64,000 bases of DNA from Bryobacterales bacterium. GTDB lineage: Bacteria; Acidobacteriota; Terriglobia; Bryobacterales; Bryobacteraceae. How positions within the stretch are numbered: the stretch's first letter is position 1; each line of letters begins with the position of its first letter. The stretch is from NCBI GenBank assembly GCA_003170295.1, contig PNAJ01000138.1, forward strand, positions 62,001 through 126,000, written 5' to 3'. The notes beneath the pieces are model-generated. The model had not been told where the DNA came from, ran no database searches, and saw only the letters and a program-made list of their open reading frames with translations. This document shows, piece after piece, positions 7,526 to 16,170 of the stretch. Position numbers and translations under genes: made by a program.

Positions 7526-9706
7526 TCACGACGGCCACCCGATAATCTGCTCCCGCAGCGTATTCAAGCTATTGGTCACGCGATCCGTCTCGGTATTGAC
7601 GAGCGCGTACCGCTCCACATGAGAGTCGCCCGACCGCACCAGCTTGTGGTGATCCTCGCGCAGATCCGGCAGATCGCCAGGATGAATCGCCGATCCTCGC
7701 AACGACGCCGCCAGGAAGTACAGCGTCCGTTCCACATCGTGACTGAACGTGCGGAACGCATCCCGCGGCATCGCGAATTTACTTTGATAGAGACCCGCCT
7801 CCAGAGCCATCAGCGCATGAACCAGGCGGTGTGAACTGGCCAGCAGGTCGTTCAGCGCCGCCAATTGCGACGCATAGGGTTCCGCGCTGAGACGATCGGC
7901 CGATGCCTCCAGGTTCGAGCGTGCCAATCGCGCCGCCTGACGAGCGCTATCCAACTCCGCCGGCGGCGCATCGGGTTTGAGATACGCCTGGGATATCGCG
8001 CGAAAATAATCGCGATAGGCATCGAGCAGCCTCGCCACGTTGTCGTTGACCCGATAACGCTCCCACGTCGGCCAGAGCCAGTAAGCGGCGAGCGCGAGCG
8101 CTCCGCCCGCAATCGAGTTCACCGCGCGCGCCGCGATCACGTCCTTGGCCGAAACCCCCGTCAGCCCGATCAGCAGCACGACCATCGCGCTTACCGCCGC
8201 CGTCAGAATTCCAAAATTCGCCGGGCCCAGCGAGCGCAGCACGAACGTGAGCAATGCGATCAGCACGATCTGCGTCATCACCGTGGCCGAAACAACGTGG
8301 AACAGCGCTGTCGCGAACGCCAGGCCGGCGAGTGTTCCCACCGTGCGCAGCACGCCCCTGCTAAACGTGGCGGAGAAATCCGGCTTCAGCACGATGGCGA
8401 CCGTCATCGGCAGCCAATATGTCCGCTGCCAGCTCACCGCGCGGCCGATCCCGTCGCCCAACGCGACGCATACCGCCAGGCGAACGGCGTGCCGGAATGC
8501 CGCGGATTCCAACGTCAGGTTCGCGCGCAGCGTCGCCAGACCTCCGCGCAGGCGAAGCGTCCAGGGCGTCTGCGATTGCTTGCGCTCGAACTCGGCCAGC
8601 CCCGCGGGCGTCGCATGCGCCGCCAGTTCCACTGAGGATCGAAGCTGTCCGGCCAGCGCATCCACCTGATACAACGCGTCGCGAGTCAGCGCAGACAGAA
8701 TTTCCGAATCCACGTGGGATTGGCTCGTGCGTAGCGCCTCAGCGAGCGCGTCAATCTGATCGAGCGACTCCGTTTGCGGATCGACATGCGATTCGTTCGT
8801 TCTGAGCGAGCTGCCGATCGCCCCAAGAATGCGGGAGCATAGCTCGAAGAAACGGTCGAGCGCGGCAATCTCGTCGCCTCCTTCTTTTTCCCGTCCGATG
8901 CGCACCCGCAAGCGCGCCAGCAGCAGCAGACTGAGGCGCATCCGCTCCGCCTGATTGAGTAGGGACAAGTAGCGCTCGGCCTCCACGGTATGGTTCGCCC
9001 CGAGCGCGGCGAGCGTCGTATGAGCCTCGGTGGCCTGCGCGCTCGCCGACGGAGCCTCCGTTGCGGCCGCGGGCGATTCCGCGGCACGAGCCAGTTCCTC
9101 GAACAGATTCGCCAGCGTCCGGCGCTCCGGCTCATATCGCTGAATCGGCCACAGCGCGAGAGCCAGCAGCGTTTGAAACAATCCGCCACCCATTGCGAGC
9201 AACCCGGCCGACAGCGCCCGATGCGGTTCCATTGGCTGTGCCGAAAAAACGATCAGAGTAACCAGCGTGACCACCCCGAGGTCGGTCGCCGACTGACTAA
9301 TCGACACCACCATTCCAGCGGCGAATGCCCACACACCCGCAATGGCGATCGCCAGCGCAGCGTTGCCTCCGCAAAGCGCGCCGGTCGAAACCGCCGCTCC
9401 AACCAGCAGAGTGCCCAGCAGCATCCGCCGCGCACGCTGCCTGTAAGGATCGTCGCCGTCGGTGAAGCAGACGTTCAGCGCTCCCAGGCAGACGATCAAC
9501 CCGGCCGGCAGCGAGCCGAGGAGGTATCCCGCCCCGAGCGGAAGCGCTACCCCGATCGCATTTCGCACCGCGCGCCCCGGAGCCACCTTTTTTCGGTCCA
9601 CCAGAGTGACGGTGCGCCAGAACGCGGCCCACCGAAGTCGCTGTTTCGATGGGAGATCTGACCCTGTTTCTGCCTTGGGAGCGGGAACATCCGGCGCGGA
9701 AGCCAT
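7526..9706 (-). CDS. FUSC-family inner-membrane exporter (YccS/AaeB-like)
   Basis: A 726-residue protein with the layout of the FUSC/aromatic-acid exporter family: two clusters of membrane helices (about 45-190 and 385-510 of the predicted protein), each followed by a long soluble helical domain, as in YccS and AaeB. Motifs such as GYLLGSLPAGLIVCLGALN and QRTYWLPMTVAIVLKPDF match the repeated FUSC module. The start MASAPD at 9706 is preferred to ATG 9742. The family moves aromatic acids and related compounds out of the cell; the substrate here is unknown. It opens an operon continuing into a secreted protein and a KdpDE-like two-component pair, with TGACAATG at the first junction. Confidence 0.85.
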   Translation of the reverse strand: MASAPDVPAPKAETGSDLPSKQRLRWAAFWRTVTLVDRKKVAPGRAVRNAIGVALPLGAGYLLGSLPAGLIVCLGALNVCFTDGDDPYRQRARRMLLGTLLVGAAVSTGALCGGNAALAIAIAGVWAFAAGMVVSISQSATDLGVVTLVTLIVFSAQPMEPHRALSAGLLAMGGGLFQTLLALALWPIQRYEPERRTLANLFEELARAAESPAAATEAPSASAQATEAHTTLAALGANHTVEAERYLSLLNQAERMRLSLLLLARLRVRIGREKEGGDEIAALDRFFELCSRILGAIGSSLRTNESHVDPQTESLDQIDALAEALRTSQSHVDSEILSALTRDALYQVDALAGQLRSSVELAAHATPAGLAEFERKQSQTPWTLRLRGGLATLRANLTLESAAFRHAVRLAVCVALGDGIGRAVSWQRTYWLPMTVAIVLKPDFSATFSRGVLRTVGTLAGLAFATALFHVVSATVMTQIVLIALLTFVLRSLGPANFGILTAAVSAMVVLLIGLTGVSAKDVIAARAVNSIAGGALALAAYWLWPTWERYRVNDNVARLLDAYRDYFRAISQAYLKPDAPPAELDSARQAARLARSNLEASADRLSAEPYASQLAALNDLLASSHRLVHALMALEAGLYQSKFAMPRDAFRTFSHDVERTLYFLAASLRGSAIHPGDLPDLREDHHKLVRSGDSHVERYALVNTETDRVTNSLNTLREQIIGWPS

Positions 9707-9760
9707 ACTTTGATGGTATTCGAACGCCGGAATTTTGGGCACCTGCTATTATAGATGTAG

Positions 9761-10036
9761 ATGCAAAAACACCACGCCGCTCTCTCTTCGTATCATTTTC
9801 AGCGCGCGAAGACGCAGGGCATTATCAAGGTGCTGAACGAGGGTTCGTACGTTATGGCTGAGTACAGTGAGCGCACTGGCACGGTCAAATGGCAACGTGT
9901 GGTTCTGGCGACGCAAAAAGAAATGATTGAAAGATGGCTGGGTCAGCATTATCCCGTGCAAGCCGCCACGCCTGTACCCGCACCCGCGCCCGTTGAAACG
10001 CGGCGTCCGAAAGCTCGCTCCGCCGCCGCGAAATAG
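9761..10036 (+). CDS. Small hypothetical protein with Pro/Ala-rich tail
   Basis: A 91-residue soluble protein read divergently from the FUSC operon. Residues 15-65 have normal coding character (KVLNEGSYVMAEYSERTG, KWQRVVLATQKEMIERWL) and the tail is a Pro/Ala/Arg-rich linker ending in RSAAAK, which suggests a basic nucleic-acid-binding end. There is no good ribosome binding site before ATG 9761; ATG 9854 is an alternative start. I do not recognise the family. Confidence 0.6.
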   Translation: MQKHHAALSSYHFQRAKTQGIIKVLNEGSYVMAEYSERTGTVKWQRVVLATQKEMIERWLGQHYPVQAATPVPAPAPVETRRPKARSAAAK

Positions 10037-10038
10037 TT

Positions 10039-12621
10039 TTACTCGGCGCGCAGGGCCGTGGCCGGATCCACGCGGACCGCTCGCATCGCGGGCAAACAGC
10101 TTCCAGCGATCGTCATGACAAGCGACAGCAGGATGCCCGCTGAAAATGCGTCCACATCGTTCGGCTTTAGTCCCGCGAGCAGTGACTGAAGCTCGAGTCC
10201 CGATGCGTACGCCATTGCGGCGCCCAACAGAATGCCAATCATTGCGAGCGAAAACGCCTCGCCGGCGATCAACCGCATGATGTTCCCGCGCGTGGCTCCG
10301 AGCGCCATCCTCACGCCGATTTCCTGCGTGCGATGCGACACCGTGAACGACAGCAGCCCGTGAATCCCGATCGCCGCCAGTAGAAACGCGATCCCCGCGA
10401 ATCCACTCAAAACAACGAGCTGGGCCTTTCGCGACGCTGTCTCCCCTGCAACAATCTCGCTGAGCGGCCGGACGTTAGTGACGGGTAGTTGTGGTTCCGC
10501 CTTTGCGATGATTCTCCGTACCGCGGGTGCAATCTGCGACGGATCGCCCTGCACCGTGCGGATTGCAAGACTCGTGGGAATGTACCCCACAAACCAGCCA
10601 TCCCTGACTTGCTGATAAGCCAGGTACACCTGCGGTTCACTGTACTGTGCCTCCAGCCCGCGCACGCGTATATCACCAACGACGCCAACGACAACCCGAT
10701 CCTCACCCTGGGTATTGAATCGTTTTCTGAGCGGATTCTCACCCGGCCAGAATTGCTTCACGAACGATTCGCTCACCACCGCGATCAGCGGCGACGCGAT
10801 CACATCGGATTCCGCCACATCCCGCCCTAGATGTAGAGGGATTGCCAGCGTCTTATAAAAGTCCGGCGTCACGAATCGGATGCTGGCTCTCTGCGAGCTG
10901 GGGTCGGCGGGTTGCTGCCCATTGATCGTGATTGTCCAGATCCCGCCGCGCCACACCATTGGCAGAGCGCTGATGTAGGCCGCGCTTTCGACACCAGGCA
11001 GCGCGCGGACATCGGCCAGCACTCGCTTGTAGAACGCGATGCGAGGCACGGTCTTCGCATACCTCGGCCCGGTAACCGGAGTGACCAGCGTCAATACGCG
11101 CTCGGTTCGAAACCCCGGGTCGGTCCCTTGAATCCACAGCATCGCGCGGATCAACAATCCGGACGTGACCAGCAGCACCACGGACGCGGCGATTTCAGCC
11201 ACCACCAGCGCCCCTCGTAACCGTTCCTTTTTCCCACCCACACCCGATCGCGATCCTTCACGCAAGTCCGCGCCGCCGGTGGCCTTCAATGCCGGCAGAA
11301 CGCCGAACGCGAGCCCCGTCAGTACCGTCGCCAGCGCGCCGAATGCCAAGATCCGCCAATCCGCCGAGGGCAGCGCGACCACCGGCAGACGCGTCGGCAC
11401 CAGCGCAGCGAACAGCGGCGTCGCCGTCAACGCGATCAGCATCCCCAGTGCGCCTCCGACCAGGGCGAGCAGCAAGCTCTCCGTCAGTAATTGCCGCACC
11501 AGCCGTTCCCGTCCCGCGCCCAACGCCCTCCGCACTGCCAGTTCTTTGCGACGCGCCAGCGCTCTCGCCAGCAGCAGATTCGCCAGATTCGTGCACGCGA
11601 TCAGCAGCACGCATAACGAGGCGCCCAGCAGCGCGCTCAGCATCGTCTTCGATTGCGGGGAAATTGCAGCACGCAAATCGTACGCGGCCGCGCTGACGTC
11701 CTTCAGTTCCTTCGGATACTGCCGTTCGGTCTGCGCCGCGATCAACCGCAACTCCGCATTCGCCTGCTCCAACGATACGCCCGGGCGCAATCTACCCACA
11801 CCTACTATGTAGGTATCGCTACGATCCTCGAACCGCTCGGGGCCGAACCGGCTCGGCAGCCAGATTTCGCTCTCCCTCCGCGGAAACGCAAAACTTGGAG
11901 GCATGACGCCGATCACTGTGCAGGGCTCGCCATCCAGCAGGACACTTTTGCCGAGTGCGGCGTTGCTTCCTCCGAATCGCGCCTGCCACAGGGAATAGCT
12001 CAGGATCACCGTACCCGCCGCGCCGTGACGATCCTCGTCCGCCGTGAACCACCGCCCGATCATCGGCTTCACTCCAATTAGCGGCAGCACCTCCGCCGTC
12101 ACCACCTCGCCCATCAAACGCTCCGGCTCACCTTCACCAACGAGATTCACCGAAAGGTCCGTATACGCGCCGAACGCCTCGAAAGATTTGCTTTGCCCCT
12201 TCCAATCGCGATAATTCGCGGGCGACAATTCTCCGCGCGAGTAATGCGGCTCTGTCTCCCACACCGTCACCAGACGATCCGCATCCGGATAAGGCAGCGG
12301 CCGCAGCAGCACATGATCCGTAATCGAAAAAGCCGCCGTGGTCGCGCCGATTCCGAGCCCCGCGATCCCGATTACGGTCAGCGCATACCCAGGAGACTGT
12401 CGCAGTGTGCGCGCAAAGTAGCTTAGATCCTGCCGCAATAGATCGAGGTGCACCAGTGCCGCATTGAACACCACATCGAAGATCGTTTCGATCCACAGCG
12501 GAATCAACCCGAACGGTCCCGCCGCATCGCGCCGCCGGCGCGAAAACACAACGCACATTTCGCTCTCATACTCGCCGCGAAAAGATTTCGGATATAGATG
12601 AAGGAGCGCCCGGTACATCAT
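10039..12621 (-). CDS. ADOP-family ABC transporter permease
   Basis: An 860-residue permease of the acidobacterial duplicated orphan permease type (TIGR03434). It has a short cytoplasmic N-terminal region typical of that family (MMYRALLHLYPKSFRGEYES), then two MacB-type periplasmic core/FtsX modules: helices near 90-115, a periplasmic domain, three helices near 340-440, a second periplasmic domain and three helices near 735-850. No ATPase is encoded beside it, which is the rule for this family. Its start overlaps the stop of padR by four bases (ATGA), so PadR very probably controls it. Substrate unknown; MacB-like relatives export antibiotics, peptides or lipoproteins. Confidence 0.93.
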   Translation of the reverse strand: MMYRALLHLYPKSFRGEYESEMCVVFSRRRRDAAGPFGLIPLWIETIFDVVFNAALVHLDLLRQDLSYFARTLRQSPGYALTVIGIAGLGIGATTAAFSITDHVLLRPLPYPDADRLVTVWETEPHYSRGELSPANYRDWKGQSKSFEAFGAYTDLSVNLVGEGEPERLMGEVVTAEVLPLIGVKPMIGRWFTADEDRHGAAGTVILSYSLWQARFGGSNAALGKSVLLDGEPCTVIGVMPPSFAFPRRESEIWLPSRFGPERFEDRSDTYIVGVGRLRPGVSLEQANAELRLIAAQTERQYPKELKDVSAAAYDLRAAISPQSKTMLSALLGASLCVLLIACTNLANLLLARALARRKELAVRRALGAGRERLVRQLLTESLLLALVGGALGMLIALTATPLFAALVPTRLPVVALPSADWRILAFGALATVLTGLAFGVLPALKATGGADLREGSRSGVGGKKERLRGALVVAEIAASVVLLVTSGLLIRAMLWIQGTDPGFRTERVLTLVTPVTGPRYAKTVPRIAFYKRVLADVRALPGVESAAYISALPMVWRGGIWTITINGQQPADPSSQRASIRFVTPDFYKTLAIPLHLGRDVAESDVIASPLIAVVSESFVKQFWPGENPLRKRFNTQGEDRVVVGVVGDIRVRGLEAQYSEPQVYLAYQQVRDGWFVGYIPTSLAIRTVQGDPSQIAPAVRRIIAKAEPQLPVTNVRPLSEIVAGETASRKAQLVVLSGFAGIAFLLAAIGIHGLLSFTVSHRTQEIGVRMALGATRGNIMRLIAGEAFSLAMIGILLGAAMAYASGLELQSLLAGLKPNDVDAFSAGILLSLVMTIAGSCLPAMRAVRVDPATALRAE

Positions 12622-12965
12622 GCCCTTCCCGTCGCGAATCCGCTCTTGCGTGCCAGCCTCACCAGATGCGTCAGCCTGTTCGCCTCGGCCTTCGCGACCT
12701 CGCGGCCAAATGGCGTGATGCGGTAATAACGCCGACGTTCGTCGTCATCCTCCGGCGCCGGACGATCCCTCGTCTCGAGCAGCAGCCCCTGCTCCAGCAT
12801 TCTCTGGATGGACCGATATAACGTCCCCGCGCTGAGCTTTAGCTCGCCGTTGGTGCTCGCCGAGACGTCCTGGATAATCCCGTATCCATGCCGATCCTCG
12901 TCGGCCACGGCCATCAATATGTGAAACGCCGCCGGGGGCAGTGGTAAAAGAGCATCGGGTTCCAT
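12618..12965 (-). CDS. PadR-family transcriptional regulator
   Basis: A 115-residue winged-helix regulator with the PadR hallmark AFHILMAVADEDRHGYGI (about 13-30), recognition region SAGTLYRSIQRMLEQGLL and RRRYYRITPFGREVAKAE, plus the short C-terminal dimerisation helix. It precedes the ADOP permease in an ATGA-coupled pair, the usual arrangement in Acidobacteriota. A near-consensus promoter and a 19-bp palindrome lie directly before the start codon, so it is likely autoregulated. Starting at a later Met would remove the first helix of the DNA-binding domain. Confidence 0.93.
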   Translation of the reverse strand: MEPDALLPLPPAAFHILMAVADEDRHGYGIIQDVSASTNGELKLSAGTLYRSIQRMLEQGLLLETRDRPAPEDDDERRRYYRITPFGREVAKAEANRLTHLVRLARKSGFATGRA

Positions 12966-12971
12966 GTCCCG

Positions 12972-12999
12972 ATTATACCCACAGTGGATATATTGTCAA
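12972..12999 (-). promoter_or_regulatory. Consensus sigma-70 promoter of padR, apparently leaderless
   Basis: On the minus strand TTGACA (12999-12994) and TATAAT (12977-12972) are separated by 16 nt. The ATG of padR begins six bases after the -10 box, so a normal transcription start would fall on or next to the A of the ATG, giving a leaderless mRNA. The -35 box overlaps the stop codon of the upstream DUF1697 gene. Confidence 0.75.
12974..12992. promoter_or_regulatory. Candidate PadR operator, 19-bp near-perfect palindrome
   Basis: TATACCCACAGTGGATATA is symmetric around the central A except for one pair (TATAC versus TATAT arms). It fills the spacer between the -35 and -10 boxes and covers part of the -10, so a bound repressor would block RNA polymerase. 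PadR regulators commonly bind such ~16-20 bp dyads at their own promoters; the assignment here is inference from position and symmetry. Confidence 0.65.
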
Positions 13000-13535
13000 T
13001 GGCTATACTTTGCGGCCAGCCGCACAATCGTATTCACATTGCGCCAGGTCGTTGGACCGCCGAGTGCGCGCTCGAATTTCTTCGCGTTGACCTTCGTTTC
13101 GGTCTGCCCGACGCGGCATAGCCAGTACGCTTCGCGGCCATGCACATGAAAATCGTCAACGTCGGTGCGGAAGCTCATCACCTGTTCGACGACGCTCGCG
13201 CTCAAAATGCCCTTCAGAAAACCCACGCTCACGACGTGAGCCGCTTTGACTGCTTCGCTTGTAAACGGCTTATATGCGCTGATCGCATGAATCTCCTCGA
13301 TCGATCGCACAAAGGTGCCAACTTCATATCCCAGCTCCGATTCCAGGTGCTTCTCGATCTGCTGCTCCAGTCGATGATCCGGCGTGGCTTTGGTCTCGAA
13401 GATCACGTTGCCGCTGGCGATAAACGTCTCGACATTGGAAAACTTCAGACCCGAGAACAACTCGCGCAGCATCTCCATCTTCACCACATGCCCGCCGACA
13501 TTGATCGCCCTGAGAAACGCGACGTATCTCGCCAC
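12996..13535 (-). CDS. DUF1697-family protein
   Basis: A 179-residue soluble protein opening with YVAFLRAINVGGHVVKMEML and continuing with FSNVETFIASGNVIFET, the conserved core of DUF1697 (Pfam), a family of unknown function related in fold to methyltransferase-associated or nucleotide-binding domains only loosely. Start is GTG 13535, which overlaps the stop of the upstream gene (TAGTG), so it is translationally coupled to it. It is the last gene of the AraC-led minus-strand operon. Confidence 0.85.
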   Translation of the reverse strand: MARYVAFLRAINVGGHVVKMEMLRELFSGLKFSNVETFIASGNVIFETKATPDHRLEQQIEKHLESELGYEVGTFVRSIEEIHAISAYKPFTSEAVKAAHVVSVGFLKGILSASVVEQVMSFRTDVDDFHVHGREAYWLCRVGQTETKVNAKKFERALGGPTTWRNVNTIVRLAAKYSH

Positions 13536-13897
13536 TACAGCAATTCCCGCTTGCGGTAGCTATCGAGCCCCGCCTGCGTCAGCGTCTTCAACTCCGCGAA
13601 CAGTTCTTTATCGACGCTCTTGAAGTTGAAGCACGTTTTCCCCTGCATCCGTTTCTTGAGCGCAGGAGAAACCATCGCATTCATCGCTGGATTGAAGTAC
13701 AACGGCATCAGATGGTACGACACGTACGCCTTTCCCGCGTGCACCCACCCGAACCACATCTGCATCCCCCGGTTGCTTTTCGATTTGGTCACCAAGGTAT
13801 ATTCCTCGGGCTCGTCCTTCAGCACAAACAAGGAGCGCTCGTGCTTCTTCAGCACCGCCTTCAATGCGGCAAATACTTCCTCAAATTCAGGCGTCAT
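13535..13897 (-). CDS. Small conserved-type protein, DUF1801/YdhG-like fold suspected
   Basis: A 120-residue soluble protein from ATG 13897 (MTPEFEEVFAALKAVLKKHE), with KSNRGMQMWFGWVHAGKAYV and YHLMPLYFNPAM in the middle and a FKSVDKELFAELKTLTQAG end. The pattern of a Tyr/Phe-rich sheet with a Lys-rich end recalls YdhG/DUF1801 proteins, but I cannot name the family. The start overlaps the end of the araC-like gene by 11 nt and its stop overlaps the DUF1697 start, so all three are one operon. Confidence 0.7.
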   Translation of the reverse strand: MTPEFEEVFAALKAVLKKHERSLFVLKDEPEEYTLVTKSKSNRGMQMWFGWVHAGKAYVSYHLMPLYFNPAMNAMVSPALKKRMQGKTCFNFKSVDKELFAELKTLTQAGLDSYRKRELL

Positions 13898-14756
13898 GAT
13901 TCCTCCGAAACTTTTTCGGACTCGCCCCATACCTCCGCCGGAACAGCGTCGAAAAACTACCGACGCTTTCAAACCCCGTATCGAGGCACACATCGGTGAC
14001 CGGAACATCCGTCTCCCTGAGCATTCGCGACGCCCGTTCGAGCCTCCTGCGCGTCCTGTAAGCGTGCGGAGTCTCCCCGAACACCGCGGAAAACGCCCGA
14101 TGAAAATGGAACGGTGAAAGATGCGCCAGCCGCGCGATGTTCTTGAGCGGCAGATTCTCCGTCAGCATCTCGTCGATCGCCTGCCGGCCCCTTTGCACCC
14201 GCGCGTGCAGTTCCTGCCTGGTCGACGCGCGCGCCGCCGGCACCCTCCCGATCTCCCGAGCCAGCTCCGCCTGCAATTCCACCAGCCCCAGAGCTAGATC
14301 GTAAAAACCCGCCTCCGAGTCGCCGCCGGACTCCGCCATTGCTCGCATCCGCCGCAGCGCGAGATCGATTCTCCCATCGCGCGACCGCAGCCGCTCCTCG
14401 AACCCGAGCACCGCGGATCGCTCTGGCTCGTCCAGCAACTTTTCATCGCCTGATGCGACAGATCGCCACGCGTCCTCCACGAATCCTCGCTCGAAGAACA
14501 CGCAAAATGTTTCCACGGGAGGACCCCGCTCAATCGTCATCGAATACGGCTGCCGGTCGTTTAAAATCAGCAACGACCCTGCATCCACCTCGAATCGCGA
14601 CTTCCCCGCCCGCCACTCGGCAGACCCGCGCAGCACCGCTTTGATCGACAACGGCCCCGGAAAATCGTGGACATAATACTCGCGATTCCCTCGCCCCCAC
14701 AGCACGGCATTTTCAACGCCCAGACGTGAAGCCGCGGGATTAATAATCAGGGCCAC
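13887..14756 (-). CDS. AraC-family transcriptional regulator
   Basis: A 289-residue regulator with an N-terminal cupin-like sensor (about 20-120, with AGSLLILNDRQPYSM) and two helix-turn-helix motifs at the C-terminus (about 190-285): LPLKNIARLAHLSPFHFHRAF, in part, and VTDVCLDTGFESVGSFSTLF. Start is GTG 14756. It heads an operon with two small proteins of unknown function and lies divergent from holB. The inducer is unknown. Confidence 0.9.
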   Translation of the reverse strand: MALIINPAASRLGVENAVLWGRGNREYYVHDFPGPLSIKAVLRGSAEWRAGKSRFEVDAGSLLILNDRQPYSMTIERGPPVETFCVFFERGFVEDAWRSVASGDEKLLDEPERSAVLGFEERLRSRDGRIDLALRRMRAMAESGGDSEAGFYDLALGLVELQAELAREIGRVPAARASTRQELHARVQRGRQAIDEMLTENLPLKNIARLAHLSPFHFHRAFSAVFGETPHAYRTRRRLERASRMLRETDVPVTDVCLDTGFESVGSFSTLFRRRYGASPKKFRRNHDA

Positions 14757-14781
14757 GACAATATCTTATACGTGACCGGGC

Positions 14782-15822
14782 GTGCTACGTTTGGTCTTGG
14801 AAAACTTCCACGGCAACGCCGACGTCGTCGAAACCCTCGACCGGATGATCCAGGGTCAACGCATCACCCAGACTCTGCTTTTCTCCGGCCCCGAAGGCGT
14901 CGGCAAAGCGACGTTAGCCCGCCGTTTCGCAGCCCGACTCCTTGGCGATCCTCATAAGATCGAGCAGGACGACCTCAGCCTCGCCTCCAACGCCGACCGC
15001 ATTACCGACCGCGAAAAATGGACCTCCGACAAACGCAATGACGATCCGCTGATCTTCTCTTCGCATCCCGATTTCCTGACCTTCCCCCCCGATGGTCCCT
15101 TGCGCCAGCTCACCATCCAGCAAATGCGTCTCTTAAAGGAGCGCGCGCCCTTGAAGCCTCTCAAGGGCTCCTGGCGCGTTTTCCTGATCGATTCCATCGA
15201 CCGCGCGAATGAACAAGCCGCGAATTCGCTGCTCAAAACTCTGGAGGAGCCCCCGCCGCACCTGATTCTCATCATGACCGCGCGCAATCCCTACGACCTG
15301 CTGCCGACCATCCGCTCCCGCTCCGTCCTTTTCCGCCTAGCCCGTCTTGATTCCGACGCCATGCGCCAGTTCATCTCGACCCGCGGACTCGATCATCCCG
15401 AGCGCCGTGAAAAGCTAGCCGACGGCGCTCCCGGACTAGCGGTCTCCATCGACCTGGAAACCTACGACCGCCGCCGTACCGCCATGCTGGCCCTGCTCAA
15501 AGCCGCCAGCGGCACCGACACTTTCGGAGCCTGGATGAAGCATTCGGAATCCATAGCCGCGCGCCGTACCGAAAAGCTCGATTCCTATCTCGAAGTGCTC
15601 TACCTGCTGCTCAGTGACGTCCTTCGCCTAGCGCATGGAGTCCCCGCGGGCCGCAACGCCGATATCAGTTCGGACCTAGAGAGAATAGCCCAAAAGGTAT
15701 CGTTCGACTGGCTCCGCCGCGCCGTCGAAAAAGTGGATCAACTGGTGGATCTGGTGCGCCGCAATATCCAGAAATCGATCGCCCTGGACGCCTGGGCCGT
15801 GGACATGTTATCAACTAAGTAG
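14782..15822 (+). CDS. holB: DNA polymerase III subunit delta-prime
   Basis: A 346-residue AAA+ clamp-loader subunit. It contains the P-loop-like GPEGVGKATLARRFAARLL (about 34-52), the sensor region VFLIDSIDRANEQAANSLLK and LEEPPPHLILIMTARN, followed by the arginine-containing SRSVLFRL sequence, all typical of DnaX/HolB proteins. The zinc-binding cysteines of DnaX are missing, which fits delta-prime. Start is GTG 14782. It acts in loading the sliding clamp on DNA. hfq follows after 15 nt. Confidence 0.9.
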   Translation: MLRLVLENFHGNADVVETLDRMIQGQRITQTLLFSGPEGVGKATLARRFAARLLGDPHKIEQDDLSLASNADRITDREKWTSDKRNDDPLIFSSHPDFLTFPPDGPLRQLTIQQMRLLKERAPLKPLKGSWRVFLIDSIDRANEQAANSLLKTLEEPPPHLILIMTARNPYDLLPTIRSRSVLFRLARLDSDAMRQFISTRGLDHPERREKLADGAPGLAVSIDLETYDRRRTAMLALLKAASGTDTFGAWMKHSESIAARRTEKLDSYLEVLYLLLSDVLRLAHGVPAGRNADISSDLERIAQKVSFDWLRRAVEKVDQLVDLVRRNIQKSIALDAWAVDMLSTK

Positions 15823-15837
15823 AACTACAGGAGCCTT

Positions 15838-16119
15838 GTGGAGCCCACCAACCGCAAACTGATCCGTCCCTCCCTCACGGAAATGAAGGACCCGCGCGCC
15901 ACCAAGAAAACGACGCCGCCCGACCAGACCAACGCGGAGAATTTCTATTACCTGAAGCAGATGCAGTCGAAGACGTTAATGACCATCGTGCTGAAGGATG
16001 GCGAAATCCTGAAAGGCGTCATTGAGTGGTACGACAAAGGCTGCCTGAAAGTAAACCGCGAAGGCGACCCCAACCTCCTGGTGTTCAAATCGAACATCAA
16101 GTACATGTACAAAGCCTAG
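15838..16119 (+). CDS. hfq: Hfq-like RNA chaperone, divergent
   Basis: A 93-residue protein with a ~30-residue Lys/Pro-rich N-terminal extension followed by an Sm fold (about 32-93). Sm1 matches Hfq well ([18 protein letters not shown]). Sm2 reads [13 protein letters not shown] where Hfq normally has the YKHA box, so the Lys is kept but the His used for U-rich RNA on the proximal face is replaced, and the arginine patch on the rim (RRER in E. coli) aligns with MQSK. The start is GTG 15838 and the gene follows holB closely. It is probably a genuine Hfq ring with altered RNA preference. Confidence 0.8.
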   Translation: MEPTNRKLIRPSLTEMKDPRATKKTTPPDQTNAENFYYLKQMQSKTLMTIVLKDGEILKGVIEWYDKGCLKVNREGDPNLLVFKSNIKYMYKA

Positions 16120-16124
16120 GAGGT

Positions 16125-16158
16125 GCTCTACCGAGCCGCGACCACAGGGAGCGGTGCT
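16125..16158. repeat. Interspersed repeat copy (CTCTACCGAGCCG...CACAGGGAG)
   Basis: About 34 nt starting GCTCTACCGAGCCGCGACC and ending in CAGGGAGCGG recur with two changes at about 20119-20152. A shorter relative, CGCGACCGTCAGGGAGCGG, occurs at 55604-55622. It sits between hfq and the AbrB-like gene. Confidence 0.65.
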
Positions 16159-16170
16159 TTGGATCAGAAG

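Noticed and set aside
6699..7622. 307-codon plus-strand frame opposite the secreted-protein gene
   Set aside because: The minus strand has a signal peptide and tight operon spacing on both sides, while the plus-strand frame has no domain resemblance.
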